Notes: generated from the letters alone by a model not told the origin. DNA of 13,953 nt from CAHJXF01 sp038240015 (GCA_038240015.1 JBBSEF010000077.1:1-13953); one strand, 5' to 3'; counted from the first letter of the stretch, positions 6,260 to 12,856 are shown. Translations and numbers: made by a program.

Positions 6260-7366
6260 TCATCGGTTGGCCGACGCGATGGTTTCGAGGCGGCTCGCGA
6301 TCGCCTTGCCCGCATCGACGGTATCGGCCGTACCGCCAAGATCACGAGTGCGGGGGCTCGCGGCATCGGCAAGCGTCGCTTCGATCGCACGCAGGATCGC
6401 AGTGCCTGCCTCGACGTGGCCAAGATGCTCGAGCATCAGGGCGCCCGACCAGATCATGCCGATCGGGTTCGCGATGCCCTGCCCCGCGATGTCGGGCGCC
6501 GATCCGTGGACCGGTTCGAACAGCGACGGAAAGCGACGCTCGGGATTGATGCTGGCCGAGGGCGCGATGCCGATCGTGCCGGTGCACGCGGGACCGAGGT
6601 CCGAAAGAATGTCGCCGAACAGATTCGATGCGACGACCACATCGAACCACTCGGGATGCAGCACGAACTGCGCCGTGAGGATGTCGATGTGGTAGCGATC
6701 AACCTTGACATCGGGGTAATGTTCGGCCATCGCTGCTATGCGTTCGTCCCAGTACGGCATCGTGATCGAGATACCGTTGGACTTGGTGGCCGACGTCAGA
6801 TGTTTTTTCGGACGACCTTGTGCGAGCTCGAATGCGAAGCGCGCGATGCGGTCGACACCGGTCCGGCTCATCACCGTTTCCTGCATCACGATTTCGCGCT
6901 CGGTGCCCGCGTACATGCGACCGCCGATGCTCGAATACTCGCCTTCGGTGTTCTCGCGGACTACATAGAAATCGATCTCGCCCGGTTCACGCGCGCGCCC
7001 GTCGCGTTTCACCAGAGGCGAGCGCACGCCCGGCATCAGGCGGCACGGACGGAGGTTCACGTATTGATCGAACTCGCGACGAAACTGAAGCAGCGATCCC
7101 CACAGCGACACATGATCGGGCACGGTCGCGGGCCAGCCGACGGCGCCGAAGTAGATCGCATCGCATCGGCTCAATCGATCGCGCCAATCGCTCGGCATCA
7201 TCGTGCCGTGCTGCCGGTAGTAATCGCAGCTTGCCCATTCGATGAAAACAAATTCCAGCGCGATGTCGAAGCGCTTGGCCGCGACCTCGAGAACACGCAA
7301 GCCTTCGGGCGTGACCTCCTTGCCGATGCCGTCTCCGGGAATGACTGCGATGCGATGGGTGGTCAT
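6260..7366 (-). CDS. ttuC: Tartrate dehydrogenase / D-malate decarboxylating dehydrogenase family
   Basis: A 368-residue NAD-dependent beta-decarboxylating dehydrogenase related to isopropylmalate and isocitrate dehydrogenases. Visible family motifs are the N-terminal IPGDGIGKEV (9-18), YVVRENTEGEYSSIGG with the catalytic tyrosine region, NLFGDILSDLGP carrying metal-binding aspartates, and EPVHGSAPDIAG in the nucleotide-binding loop. The substrate-loop style (FIEWASCDYYRQHGTMMP, FGAVGWPATVPDHVSLWG) is that of the tartrate dehydrogenase/decarboxylase group (TtuC, YeaU/DmlA) rather than LeuB. It would oxidise D-malate or tartrate in the cytoplasm using divalent metal and NAD+. ATG 7366 begins the conserved MTTHRIAVIPGDGIG; no Shine-Dalgarno is visible before it. 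It lies 40 nt after the lipoprotein stop, so it may be cotranscribed. Substrate preference cannot be read from sequence. Confidence 0.87.
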   Translation of the reverse strand: MTTHRIAVIPGDGIGKEVTPEGLRVLEVAAKRFDIALEFVFIEWASCDYYRQHGTMMPSDWRDRLSRCDAIYFGAVGWPATVPDHVSLWGSLLQFRREFDQYVNLRPCRLMPGVRSPLVKRDGRAREPGEIDFYVVRENTEGEYSSIGGRMYAGTEREIVMQETVMSRTGVDRIARFAFELAQGRPKKHLTSATKSNGISITMPYWDERIAAMAEHYPDVKVDRYHIDILTAQFVLHPEWFDVVVASNLFGDILSDLGPACTGTIGIAPSASINPERRFPSLFEPVHGSAPDIAGQGIANPIGMIWSGALMLEHLGHVEAGTAILRAIEATLADAASPRTRDLGGTADTVDAGKAIASRLETIASANR

Positions 7367-7406
7367 GAGGAGTTCATTCGGGTCTGCCCGCGCCTGTTCG
7401 GTACCG

Positions 7407-8369
7407 CTATCTCGCGGGTGCTTCGATCGTCGCGAGGACGTCGCTGATGATTTTCCAGGAGCCAGCCTCTGCGCGCCACATGCGAACGAAGTAACCGACG
7501 GTCGTCGCGCCACGGCGATCGATTGCGCGATAGCGGCCCATGGTCCATGCGAGGTCCGATGAGCGCGCGGCGCCGCTGTCGGTCGACGTCCATGTCCAAC
7601 GCGCGAGAGCCGATGACGATGACAGGGATGACGTCATGGACGATGACGCGACCAATGACGCGGCCGATGACGCGATCGACCGGTCGAAGCTCGCCGCCTT
7701 CGAATCACTCGCATCGATCGGCGCTTCGTCATCGCGCAACAGGCGAAGGTAGCGCGAGCCGAATGCGCGGTAGGCGACAGTCAAACCCTCGCTCTCCGAG
7801 GCAAGCGAGAAGCGCGCCTCGGCCTCGACGATCGACTCCGCAGGCAACGGCCCCGCGTCGATCGCAATTTTTTCGAGCGGCGCATTCCATCCGATCGGAT
7901 CCTTGTGGGAGATGCCGTGATCGATCAGGACTTGCCATCGACCTGCGTTGTTCTTCCGCCAGACAGTGAAGAACTGGCCGAACCGGATCGCGTCGGCATC
8001 CTGCTTCGATGTCAGCTTCCACGGCCCGGTTGAATAACCGAGTTCGCCCGAGCCCGCCACCGAGACGCGTTGCGGGCGCCATTCAAGAACGATCGCGGGG
8101 TCGAGCTGCGCGGCCATGAACGTCTTGCCGTTCACCGGCCCCGGTCGAAACAGGATCGCGTCTTCGGCCATCGCGTCGAGAAAGGCAGCCTTCATGCCGG
8201 ACGACGACGACATCGCCGCGAAAGAACTCTCGGCGCTCGCGAGGGCATCGCCATCGGCGTCGTTCGATGAGCGCGAGAAGGTCGCGCACGAGGCCAGCAT
8301 CGCGAGCGTGCACGCGCACGCGCACAGGTTCGGAAACGACCAGCGACGAGCAACGATGACGGGCTTCAT
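7407..8369 (-). CDS. Putative outer-membrane lipoprotein with two NTF2/SnoaL-like (DUF4440) domains
   Basis: A 320-residue protein of unknown role. A basic N-terminus and hydrophobic stretch end in the lipobox LASC (25-28), with Ala at +2, so it should be lipidated and probably sorted to the outer membrane. Two related alpha+beta segments follow. The first (about 45-165) has FLDAMAEDAILFRPGPVNG and RFGQFFTVWRKNNAGRWQVLIDHG. The second (about 180-318) has SDLAWTMGRYRA and GYFVRMWRAEAGSWKIISDV. Both end in the W-x-W-type strand pattern of DUF4440/SnoaL-like cone-fold domains. The second domain is interrupted by a serine-rich low-complexity insert encoded by 12-bp tandem repeats near 7611-7680. 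ATG 8369 is chosen because GAGG lies 6 nt upstream and it gives a normal lipoprotein signal; a GTG at 8387 is the alternative. It follows the nitroreductase gene by 19 nt. Confidence 0.72.
   Translation of the reverse strand: MKPVIVARRWSFPNLCACACTLAMLASCATFSRSSNDADGDALASAESSFAAMSSSSGMKAAFLDAMAEDAILFRPGPVNGKTFMAAQLDPAIVLEWRPQRVSVAGSGELGYSTGPWKLTSKQDADAIRFGQFFTVWRKNNAGRWQVLIDHGISHKDPIGWNAPLEKIAIDAGPLPAESIVEAEARFSLASESEGLTVAYRAFGSRYLRLLRDDEAPIDASDSKAASFDRSIASSAASLVASSSMTSSLSSSSALARWTWTSTDSGAARSSDLAWTMGRYRAIDRRGATTVGYFVRMWRAEAGSWKIISDVLATIEAPAR
7611..7680. repeat. Degenerate 12-bp tandem repeats inside the lipoprotein gene
   Basis: Three adjacent 12-bp copies are clear: CGATGACGCGAC (7641-7652), CAATGACGCGGC (7653-7664) and CGATGACGCGAT (7665-7676), with more degenerate GATGAC-containing copies back to about 7611. 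The unit is four codons, so length changes stay in frame. On the coding (minus) strand it gives an xAS[S/L] tetrapeptide pattern and a serine-rich insert. Slippage or local duplication is the likely origin. Confidence 0.65.
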
Positions 8370-8388
8370 CGCGCGCCTCGTTCGCACC

Positions 8389-9117
8389 TCATTCGAGAAA
8401 CCGGACGAAGTTGCCCAGCGCCTCGCGCTCGGTCGTCAACGTGTTCTCGATCTTGGTCATGTCTGCATACCCCATGCTCATGCCGCACACCAGCGTCTGG
8501 GTCGCGGGCATGGCGATGTGCTCGCCGATAATGCGATGGAACTTGTTGAACGCGGCCTGCGGACAGGTGTCGAGGCCGCGGCCACGCGCGGCCACCATCA
8601 CCGCTTCGATGAACATGCCGTAGTCGAGCCACGATCCGATTTCGAGGATGCGATCGATCGTGAACATCAGGCCGACCGGCGAATCGAAGAACGCGTAGTT
8701 GCGGCCGTGCTGCGCGTGCATGCGGTCCTTGTCGTTGCGACCGATCCCCAGAAGACGGTAGAGATCCCAGCCGATCTTGCGTCGTCTATCGACGTACGGC
8801 GACTCCCACTTGGTCGGGTAGTAGGCGTACTCCTCCTTGTGCGTCGCGTGCGCATCGGGATCGTCGTGCGCGGCGAGAATTTTTTCGGACAGGAGCGACA
8901 GCGATTCGCCGGTCAGCACCGTCACCTTCCACGGCTGAATGTTGGTGCCCGATGGCGCGCGCGATGCGACCGAAAGGATCGCCTCGATGTCTTCGCGCGC
9001 CACCGGCTTGGGCAGAAAAGCGCGGATCGAGCGACGTGACGCGATCGCTCCATCGACGACTTCCCGATCGGCAGGTTCGGCGTTGAAGTCTTCCGGGCGC
9101 GTGGCGTGAGAGTTCAT
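8389..9117 (-). CDS. Nitroreductase family FMN-dependent oxidoreductase
   Basis: A 242-residue protein of the nitroreductase superfamily (PF00881), which use FMN and NAD(P)H to reduce nitroaromatics, quinones or enones in the cytoplasm. SRRSIRAF (27-34) is the FMN phosphate-binding start of the fold, APSGTNIQPW (54-63) is the conserved flavin loop, and the C-terminal part contains GLDTCPQAAF and a VCGMSMGYAD strand/loop of the type seen before the final arginine-containing flavin contact. The physiological substrate is not predictable. ATG 9117 is preferred over GTG 9159 because it gives a normal N-terminus, though neither has a strong ribosome-binding site. It sits 52 nt after the EamA gene and 19 nt before the lipoprotein gene on the same strand. 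Confidence 0.88.
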   Translation of the reverse strand: MNSHATRPEDFNAEPADREVVDGAIASRRSIRAFLPKPVAREDIEAILSVASRAPSGTNIQPWKVTVLTGESLSLLSEKILAAHDDPDAHATHKEEYAYYPTKWESPYVDRRRKIGWDLYRLLGIGRNDKDRMHAQHGRNYAFFDSPVGLMFTIDRILEIGSWLDYGMFIEAVMVAARGRGLDTCPQAAFNKFHRIIGEHIAMPATQTLVCGMSMGYADMTKIENTLTTEREALGNFVRFLE

Positions 9118-9169
9118 GAACAAGGTCGGGTGTTGGATGCGTCGCGCATCGTAGCGCACGCCTGCTGGT

Positions 9170-10099
9170 TCATCGCGAACGGATCACGACCAGCGCGACA
9201 CCGATCACCGCAGCGGCCATGCCCACCATCGCGAGCGAGGTGAAGCGTTCGCCGAATGCGATCCAGGCCATCAGCGCGGTCACCGGCGGCGTGAGGTAGA
9301 ACAGGCTCGTCACACGCGTCGCTTCGCCGCGCCTTATCAGGGGAAACAGCAACGACATGCCGCCAATCGACAACACCAGCGCCGACCACGTCAACGCGCC
9401 GATGAATTCCGGCGTGAAGCGTACCGACCAGCGCTCGAAGATCAAGGCGAGCGGCAACGCGATCGCGAGCGACGCGGTGAACTGGATCAGGCTGCCGGCG
9501 CGCAGATCGAAACTCGGGCACTTGCGTTTCTGATAGAGCGTGCCGGTCGTGATCGAAAGCAATGCGATCACTGCGAACACCACGCTGATCGCCGGCAAGG
9601 CGATCATCACGATCTTGTTCGCGACGACGAGGCCGACTCCCGCGAAGCCGAGCGCGAAGCCCGCCCATTGACGCACGCTGACGCGTTCGCCGATCGCGGG
9701 AGCGGCGAAGGCCGTGAGGACAGGCTGCAAGCCCACGATCAGCGCCGCAAGTCCTGCGGGCATACCGGCATCGATCGCGCACCACACGCCGCCGAGATAG
9801 CCTGCCTGAATCAGCATGCCGGCGATCGCGATGTGCCAGGCCTGCGTGGAACTCGGCCACGTGACGCGCATGAACGGCACCATCAGCAACAGCACCGCGA
9901 TGACCACGACGAAGCGCAAGACCAGAAACCACAGGGGCGTCGTGTAGGGAAGACCGAACTTCGCCACCACGAAACCCGAGCTCCAGATCAGTACGAAGAT
10001 CACGGGCATGGCGGCGATCCACGGACCCGGCTTGCCTGATGACGCGGGCGGCACGATGGGAGCGACTGCTGGCTGCAATGAGGACTGCGGTGAGGACAT
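9170..10099 (-). CDS. EamA/DMT-superfamily transporter
   Basis: A 309-residue polytopic inner membrane protein with about ten predicted helices arranged as two EamA repeats. The first repeat covers about 28-160, starting AAMPVIFVLIWSSGFVVAKFGL and including GMPAGLAALIVGLQPVLTA; the second covers about 168-306, including SLFYLTPPVTALMAWIAFGE. Both repeats show the typical proline/glycine-containing helix 4 (LQPVLTA, LTPPVTA) followed by a GE motif (IGERVSVRQWAG, FGERFTSLAMVG). Members export amino acids or other metabolites or are of unknown substrate. A proline-rich cytoplasmic N-terminus of about 27 residues precedes the first helix. The gene starts 18 nt after the stop of the deacetylase gene, so the two are likely cotranscribed. 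Confidence 0.92.
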   Translation of the reverse strand: MSSPQSSLQPAVAPIVPPASSGKPGPWIAAMPVIFVLIWSSGFVVAKFGLPYTTPLWFLVLRFVVVIAVLLLMVPFMRVTWPSSTQAWHIAIAGMLIQAGYLGGVWCAIDAGMPAGLAALIVGLQPVLTAFAAPAIGERVSVRQWAGFALGFAGVGLVVANKIVMIALPAISVVFAVIALLSITTGTLYQKRKCPSFDLRAGSLIQFTASLAIALPLALIFERWSVRFTPEFIGALTWSALVLSIGGMSLLFPLIRRGEATRVTSLFYLTPPVTALMAWIAFGERFTSLAMVGMAAAVIGVALVVIRSR

Positions 10100-10117
10100 G
10101 AAGATCGATCCGTGAAA

Positions 10118-11095
10118 TCAGGAGCCGCGTGCGTCGCTCCGACTTTGCGCGTGCGGTACAACGCGGCCTGCAAACTGTGCTGCGATCGCGACCGTCTGAG
10201 CATGGATCGCGCAGGTTTCTTCGATCACGCGGCCATACCCTCCGGCCATCATGACCGCGATCGGCACAGCGCACGCTCGCGTGGCTCCATGGGTTGCTTC
10301 ACGCATTGCACTGAACACGCGGCGGTCACGCGCTGCGAGGCCTTCGATACTCAATGCAAGTCGTCCGAGACGATCGCCGCCATAAGGATCGGCCCCCGCG
10401 AGATAGAACACGAAGCCGGGCATGAATCGCGAGAACATGTTGTCCAGAGCGTCGTCCAGCGCGTGCAGATAGGTCGCATCGTCACAACCATCGGGCAATC
10501 CGACATCGAGATCGCTGGCCTCCTTTCGAAACGGAAAATTCTTCTCGCCGTGTAGCGATAACGTGAAGACCTGTGGATCGCCTGCGAGGATGGACGCAGT
10601 GCCGTTTCCCTGATGCACGTCGAGGTCGATGATCGCGATCGGCGTCATCGGTCTTCCCGCCCTTCGTTGATCGCGATGCATCAGCCGTGTGGCGACGGCC
10701 GCATCGTTGAAGACGCAAAAGCCGCTGCCCTTGGCTGCATCGGCGTGATGCGTGCCTCCCGCGAGATTGACCGCAATGCCATCGACCCACGCGGCCCGGC
10801 TCGCGGCGATGGTCGCGCCCACCGATCGCAGCGATCGCTCGACCATGGCCCGCGACCAGGGAAAGCCGATCTCGCGTTGCTCACGGGCCGACAACGTGCC
10901 GTCGAAAACCGCATCGACATAAGTCGACGCGTGCGCGAGTTCGAGCTCTTCACGAGACGCACATTGCGGGACCGCCAATTCGAGATCGGGCACCTCCCGA
11001 CACGCGTAGTCGCGCGTCAAACGATATTTGCGCATCGGAAAGCGGTGCCCTTCCGGAAGCGGCAACACATACTGATCTGTGTAAAACGCCTTCAA
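10118..11095 (-). CDS. Histone-deacetylase-family amidohydrolase (AcuC/acetylpolyamine amidohydrolase-like)
   Basis: A 325-residue zinc-dependent deacetylase of the arginase/deacetylase fold. Catalytic features are visible: the histidine dyad in AGGTHHADA (His116-His117), zinc ligands Asp159 and His161 in IDLDVHQGNGT, and Asp236 in LAGADPYGGDRLG. Family members remove acetyl groups from lysine side chains or polyamines; AcuC acts on acetyl-CoA synthetase in Bacillus. Which applies here is not decidable from sequence. The N-terminus AFYTDQYVLPLPEGHRFPM is the normal family start, which argues for the TTG at 11095 (TTG AAG GCG) although no good Shine-Dalgarno precedes it; an ATG at 11179 would add 28 non-conserved, Cys/Ala-rich residues encoded by the promoter region. 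It is divergent from the phasin gene, and the shared spacer may link it to acetyl-CoA/PHB control. Confidence 0.85.
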   Translation of the reverse strand: MKAFYTDQYVLPLPEGHRFPMRKYRLTRDYACREVPDLELAVPQCASREELELAHASTYVDAVFDGTLSAREQREIGFPWSRAMVERSLRSVGATIAASRAAWVDGIAVNLAGGTHHADAAKGSGFCVFNDAAVATRLMHRDQRRAGRPMTPIAIIDLDVHQGNGTASILAGDPQVFTLSLHGEKNFPFRKEASDLDVGLPDGCDDATYLHALDDALDNMFSRFMPGFVFYLAGADPYGGDRLGRLALSIEGLAARDRRVFSAMREATHGATRACAVPIAVMMAGGYGRVIEETCAIHAQTVAIAAQFAGRVVPHAQSRSDARGS

Positions 11096-11119
11096 TGCAA
11101 GAGGCGCGCAGAGGGGCGC

Positions 11120-11141
11120 GTGCAATGCACAATGCAACGCA
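11120..11141. promoter_or_regulatory. Two tandem TGC-N3-GCA dyads (putative PhaR-type operator)
   Basis: TGCAATGCA (11121-11129, within the 11-bp palindrome GTGCAATGCAC) and TGCAACGCA (11133-11141) are spaced 12 bp start to start. They lie 12 nt upstream of the phasin -35 box and just upstream of the deacetylase start. A third dyad of the same form lies past the -10 box. PhaR-type repressors of phasin genes are, as I recall, described as binding TGC-rich dyads of this kind. The protein assignment is inference. Confidence 0.45.
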
Positions 11142-11152
11142 CAAAAAAGAAC

Positions 11153-11180
11153 TTGACTTCCAGTGTTTTCCCCATACAAT
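11153..11180 (+). promoter_or_regulatory. Predicted sigma-70 promoter of the phasin gene
   Basis: A TTGACT -35 box (11153-11158) and a TACAAT -10 box (11175-11180), each five of six matches to consensus, are separated by 16 nt. This is the best sigma-70-like promoter I can see in the window. It would start transcription near 11187, giving a leader of about 150 nt before the phasin ATG. Strong expression is expected for a major granule protein. Confidence 0.7.
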
Positions 11181-11189
11181 GGTAATTGT

Positions 11190-11198
11190 TGCGTCGCA
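11190..11198. promoter_or_regulatory. Third TGC-N3-GCA dyad at the phasin transcription start
   Basis: TGCGTCGCA matches the TGC-N3-GCA form of the two sites at 11121-11141. It begins 10 nt after the -10 box, over the predicted transcription start, a normal place for a repressor site. Alone it would be weak evidence; the three sites together flank the promoter. Confidence 0.35.
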
Positions 11199-11220
11199 CC
11201 ATTCGTTGCATTTCAAATGG

Positions 11221-11232
11221 CCACTTCGGTGG
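11221..11232 (+). other. UUCG tetraloop hairpin in the phasin leader
   Basis: CCAC-TTCG-GTGG forms a 4-bp stem closed by a C(UUCG)G tetraloop, an unusually stable RNA hairpin. It lies about 35 nt into the predicted leader and about 110 nt before the ATG. It could affect transcript stability or ribosome access; no riboswitch family is recognised around it. Confidence 0.35.
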
Positions 11233-11339
11233 AATAGGCACGGAGAGGACGAGTCGCAAGTTGGCGCGCGACCGGCGCCGCGGTGACTAGCGCAACCACG
11301 CACATTCACATATCCCTATCAATTATTCAGGAGCCAAAG

Positions 11340-11915
11340 ATGACCACACCAAACAACACCATCAATCCCCAGCAATTGGCTGCGGCCTATCAGTCCAACC
11401 TCGAGACCTTGTTCGCATTGTCGCAAACGGCATTCGAAGGCGTCGAGAAAGTCGTCACGCTGAACCTCAATGTGGCCAAGGCCAATATGCAGGACTCGGC
11501 CGACAAGGTCCGTCAGATGATGTCGGTCAAGGATCCGCAGGAACTGCTGAACTGGAACGCCCAGCAACTTCAGCCGGCCGCTGAAAAAGCGGTTGCCTAT
11601 TCGCGCCTGATGTATGACATCGCCAGTTCGACGCAAGCCGAGTTCGTCAAGGTTGCCGAAGAGCAACTCGCGGAAGCCAATTCGAAATTCATGTCGCTGA
11701 TCGACTCGGCCTCGAAGAATGCGCCGGCTGGTTCTGAAACCGCCGTTGCGATGATGAAGTCAGCGCTTGCCGCTGCCAACTCGGCATACGACAGCATCTC
11801 GAAGGCGAGCAAGCAAGCCGTCGAAATGACCGAAGCCAATGTTGCCGCTGCGACCAACGCGGCCGTCAAGACCGCATCGCAAGCGGGCAACGCAGCGCGT
11901 TCGAAGAAGGCCTGA
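11340..11915 (+). CDS. phaP: Phasin family protein (PHB granule-associated)
   Basis: A 191-residue, cysteine-free, alanine-rich and mostly helical protein. The N-terminal part, QQLAAAYQSNLETLFALSQ and then AFEGVEKVVTLNLNVAKANM, followed by PQELLNWNAQQLQPAAEKAVAYSRLMYDI, is the conserved core of the TIGR01841/PF09361 phasin family. The C-terminal third is low-complexity Ala/Ser/Lys and ends AARSKKA. Phasins coat the surface of polyhydroxyalkanoate granules in the cytoplasm and control their number and size. ATG 11340 has AGGAG 6 nt upstream; in-frame codons back to 11283 are not conserved-looking. It is monocistronic, with its own promoter and a rho-independent terminator downstream, and divergent from the deacetylase. 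Its codon use is less GC-extreme than its neighbours, as expected for a highly expressed gene. No phaC, phaA or phaB gene is in the window. Confidence 0.92.
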   Translation: MTTPNNTINPQQLAAAYQSNLETLFALSQTAFEGVEKVVTLNLNVAKANMQDSADKVRQMMSVKDPQELLNWNAQQLQPAAEKAVAYSRLMYDIASSTQAEFVKVAEEQLAEANSKFMSLIDSASKNAPAGSETAVAMMKSALAAANSAYDSISKASKQAVEMTEANVAAATNAAVKTASQAGNAARSKKA

Positions 11916-12014
11916 GCCTGATGGAATCGATGGCCCGACCAAGCACTGCGCACGTTTCTTGCTTAGAGGTTGGATAGCCGCTTCTCGCAGTCGATGACGC
12001 TGGCATAAGTTTCG

Positions 12015-12040
12015 GTGTGGCGCACGGCACGGCGCCACAC
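12015..12040. other. 9-bp hairpin in the phasin 3' region
   Basis: GTGTGGCGC (12015-12023) and GCGCCACAC (12032-12040) are perfect complements around an 8-nt loop. No T-run follows on either strand, so it is not a classic terminator. It sits 100 nt past the phasin stop and 52 nt before the real terminator stem, in the 3' UTR of the phasin transcript and just past the queC stop. Confidence 0.5.
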
Positions 12041-12070
12041 AACCGATGTCTCCTCGGCATTGCTCGCTTC

Positions 12071-12856
12071 CTACGGAACGGCATGCCTTTCAAAGCCCGG
12101 ACCTTCATCGGCCCGGGCTTTTTTTCGCTCGTCTTTTGTTGATCTCACACCGCGGTACGCCTCGTAGCCTTTCGCTCGCAACAGACATGCGGGACACGAT
12201 CCACAGCCCACGCCCCACGGGTGCCGGGTGAGTCGATCGCCGAGATAGCAAGTGTGAGTTTCGTCGCGGATCAGATCGATGAAGGCAATGCCACCGAGCT
12301 CTTCGGCCAGTCTCCAGGTCGCCGCCTTGCCATGCCACATCAGGGGCGTTTCGAGTGCGAAGCGCCGATTCATTCCCAGATTCAGTGCGACCTGCATCGC
12401 TTTGATGGCCTCGTCGCGGCAGTCGGGATACCCGGAAAAATCCGTTTCGCACATGCCGCCGACAAGAACGGTCAGCCTGCGACGCGTGGCAAGCGCAGCA
12501 GCGAGAATCAGGAACAACAGATTGCGACCCGGAACGAAGGTCGTCGGCAGGCCTTCGGCATCGAACTCGATTGCGGCATCGCTCGTCAGCGCGGTCGTAC
12601 CGACCGCGTTGATCACCGAAGCATCGATCAGGTGATCGTCTCCGAGCCGCGCGTCCCAACGACCCGACAACGCGCGCATCGCGTCGCGTATCGGCGCCCG
12701 ACACGTCAACTCGATCGCGTGGCGCTGGCCGTAGTCGAAGCCAACCGTCTCGACCCGCGCATAGCGTTCAAGCGCCCATGCAAGACAGGTCGTCGAGTCC
12801 TGTCCTCCCGAGAAGAGAACCAGCGCCATGCGCTCGTCGTTCGCACGATCAATCAC
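12071..12856 (-). CDS. queC: 7-cyano-7-deazaguanine (preQ0) synthase QueC
   Basis: A 261-residue ATP-dependent enzyme converting 7-carboxy-7-deazaguanine plus ammonia to preQ0, in the queuosine tRNA-modification pathway. The PP-loop SGGQDST is at 16-22; GMCETDFSGYPDCR is the conserved substrate region; zinc is held by Cys203, Cys218, Cys221 and Cys224 (HTCYLGDR, then CGSCPAC). The spacing between the first two cysteines is longer than in E. coli QueC, a variant I have seen in other proteobacteria. The GTG at 12856 overlaps the upstream stop as GTGA and suggests coupling; ATG 12829 would start at MALVLFSGGQDS and is also plausible. The last 25 residues (from about 237) go beyond the usual end and are encoded over the phasin terminator. 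Other queuosine genes are not in the window. Confidence 0.92.
   Translation of the reverse strand: MIDRANDERMALVLFSGGQDSTTCLAWALERYARVETVGFDYGQRHAIELTCRAPIRDAMRALSGRWDARLGDDHLIDASVINAVGTTALTSDAAIEFDAEGLPTTFVPGRNLLFLILAAALATRRRLTVLVGGMCETDFSGYPDCRDEAIKAMQVALNLGMNRRFALETPLMWHGKAATWRLAEELGGIAFIDLIRDETHTCYLGDRLTRHPWGVGCGSCPACLLRAKGYEAYRGVRSTKDERKKARADEGPGFERHAVP
12092..12125 (+). terminator. Rho-independent terminator of the phasin gene
   Basis: A perfect 9-bp stem AAAGCCCGG (12092-12100) / CCGGGCTTT (12113-12121) is followed by a run of T up to 12125. It lies about 180 nt after the phasin stop and serves the + strand. On the minus strand the stem is followed by only three T, so it is at best a weak terminator there. 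It lies entirely inside the 3' part of the queC reading frame. Confidence 0.82.

Noticed and set aside
5405..7447. 680-codon open frame on the + strand spanning pbpG and the tartrate dehydrogenase gene
   Set aside because: It is an Arg/His/Asp-rich shadow antisense to two well-supported genes, crosses their intergenic promoter region and has no recognisable domain; long antisense frames are expected at this GC content.
7600..7690. Tandem 12-bp repeats as a CRISPR array
   Set aside because: The units are contiguous with no spacers, lie inside a coding frame, and are far too short.
7540..7752. Asp-rich + strand ORF (DDDRDDVMDDD-like) as a calcium-binding or acidic small protein
   Set aside because: It is the antisense reading of the serine-rich tandem repeat in the lipoprotein gene and extends into domain-coding sequence without a plausible ribosome-binding site.
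8116..9039. 307-codon open frame on the + strand over the nitroreductase and lipoprotein genes
   Set aside because: It spans the junction of two clear minus-strand genes and shows only shadow-like composition.
11096..11179. ATG at 11179 as start of the deacetylase
   Set aside because: The extra 28 residues are Cys/Ala/Leu-rich, are encoded by the divergent promoter/operator region, and precede the normal family N-terminus.
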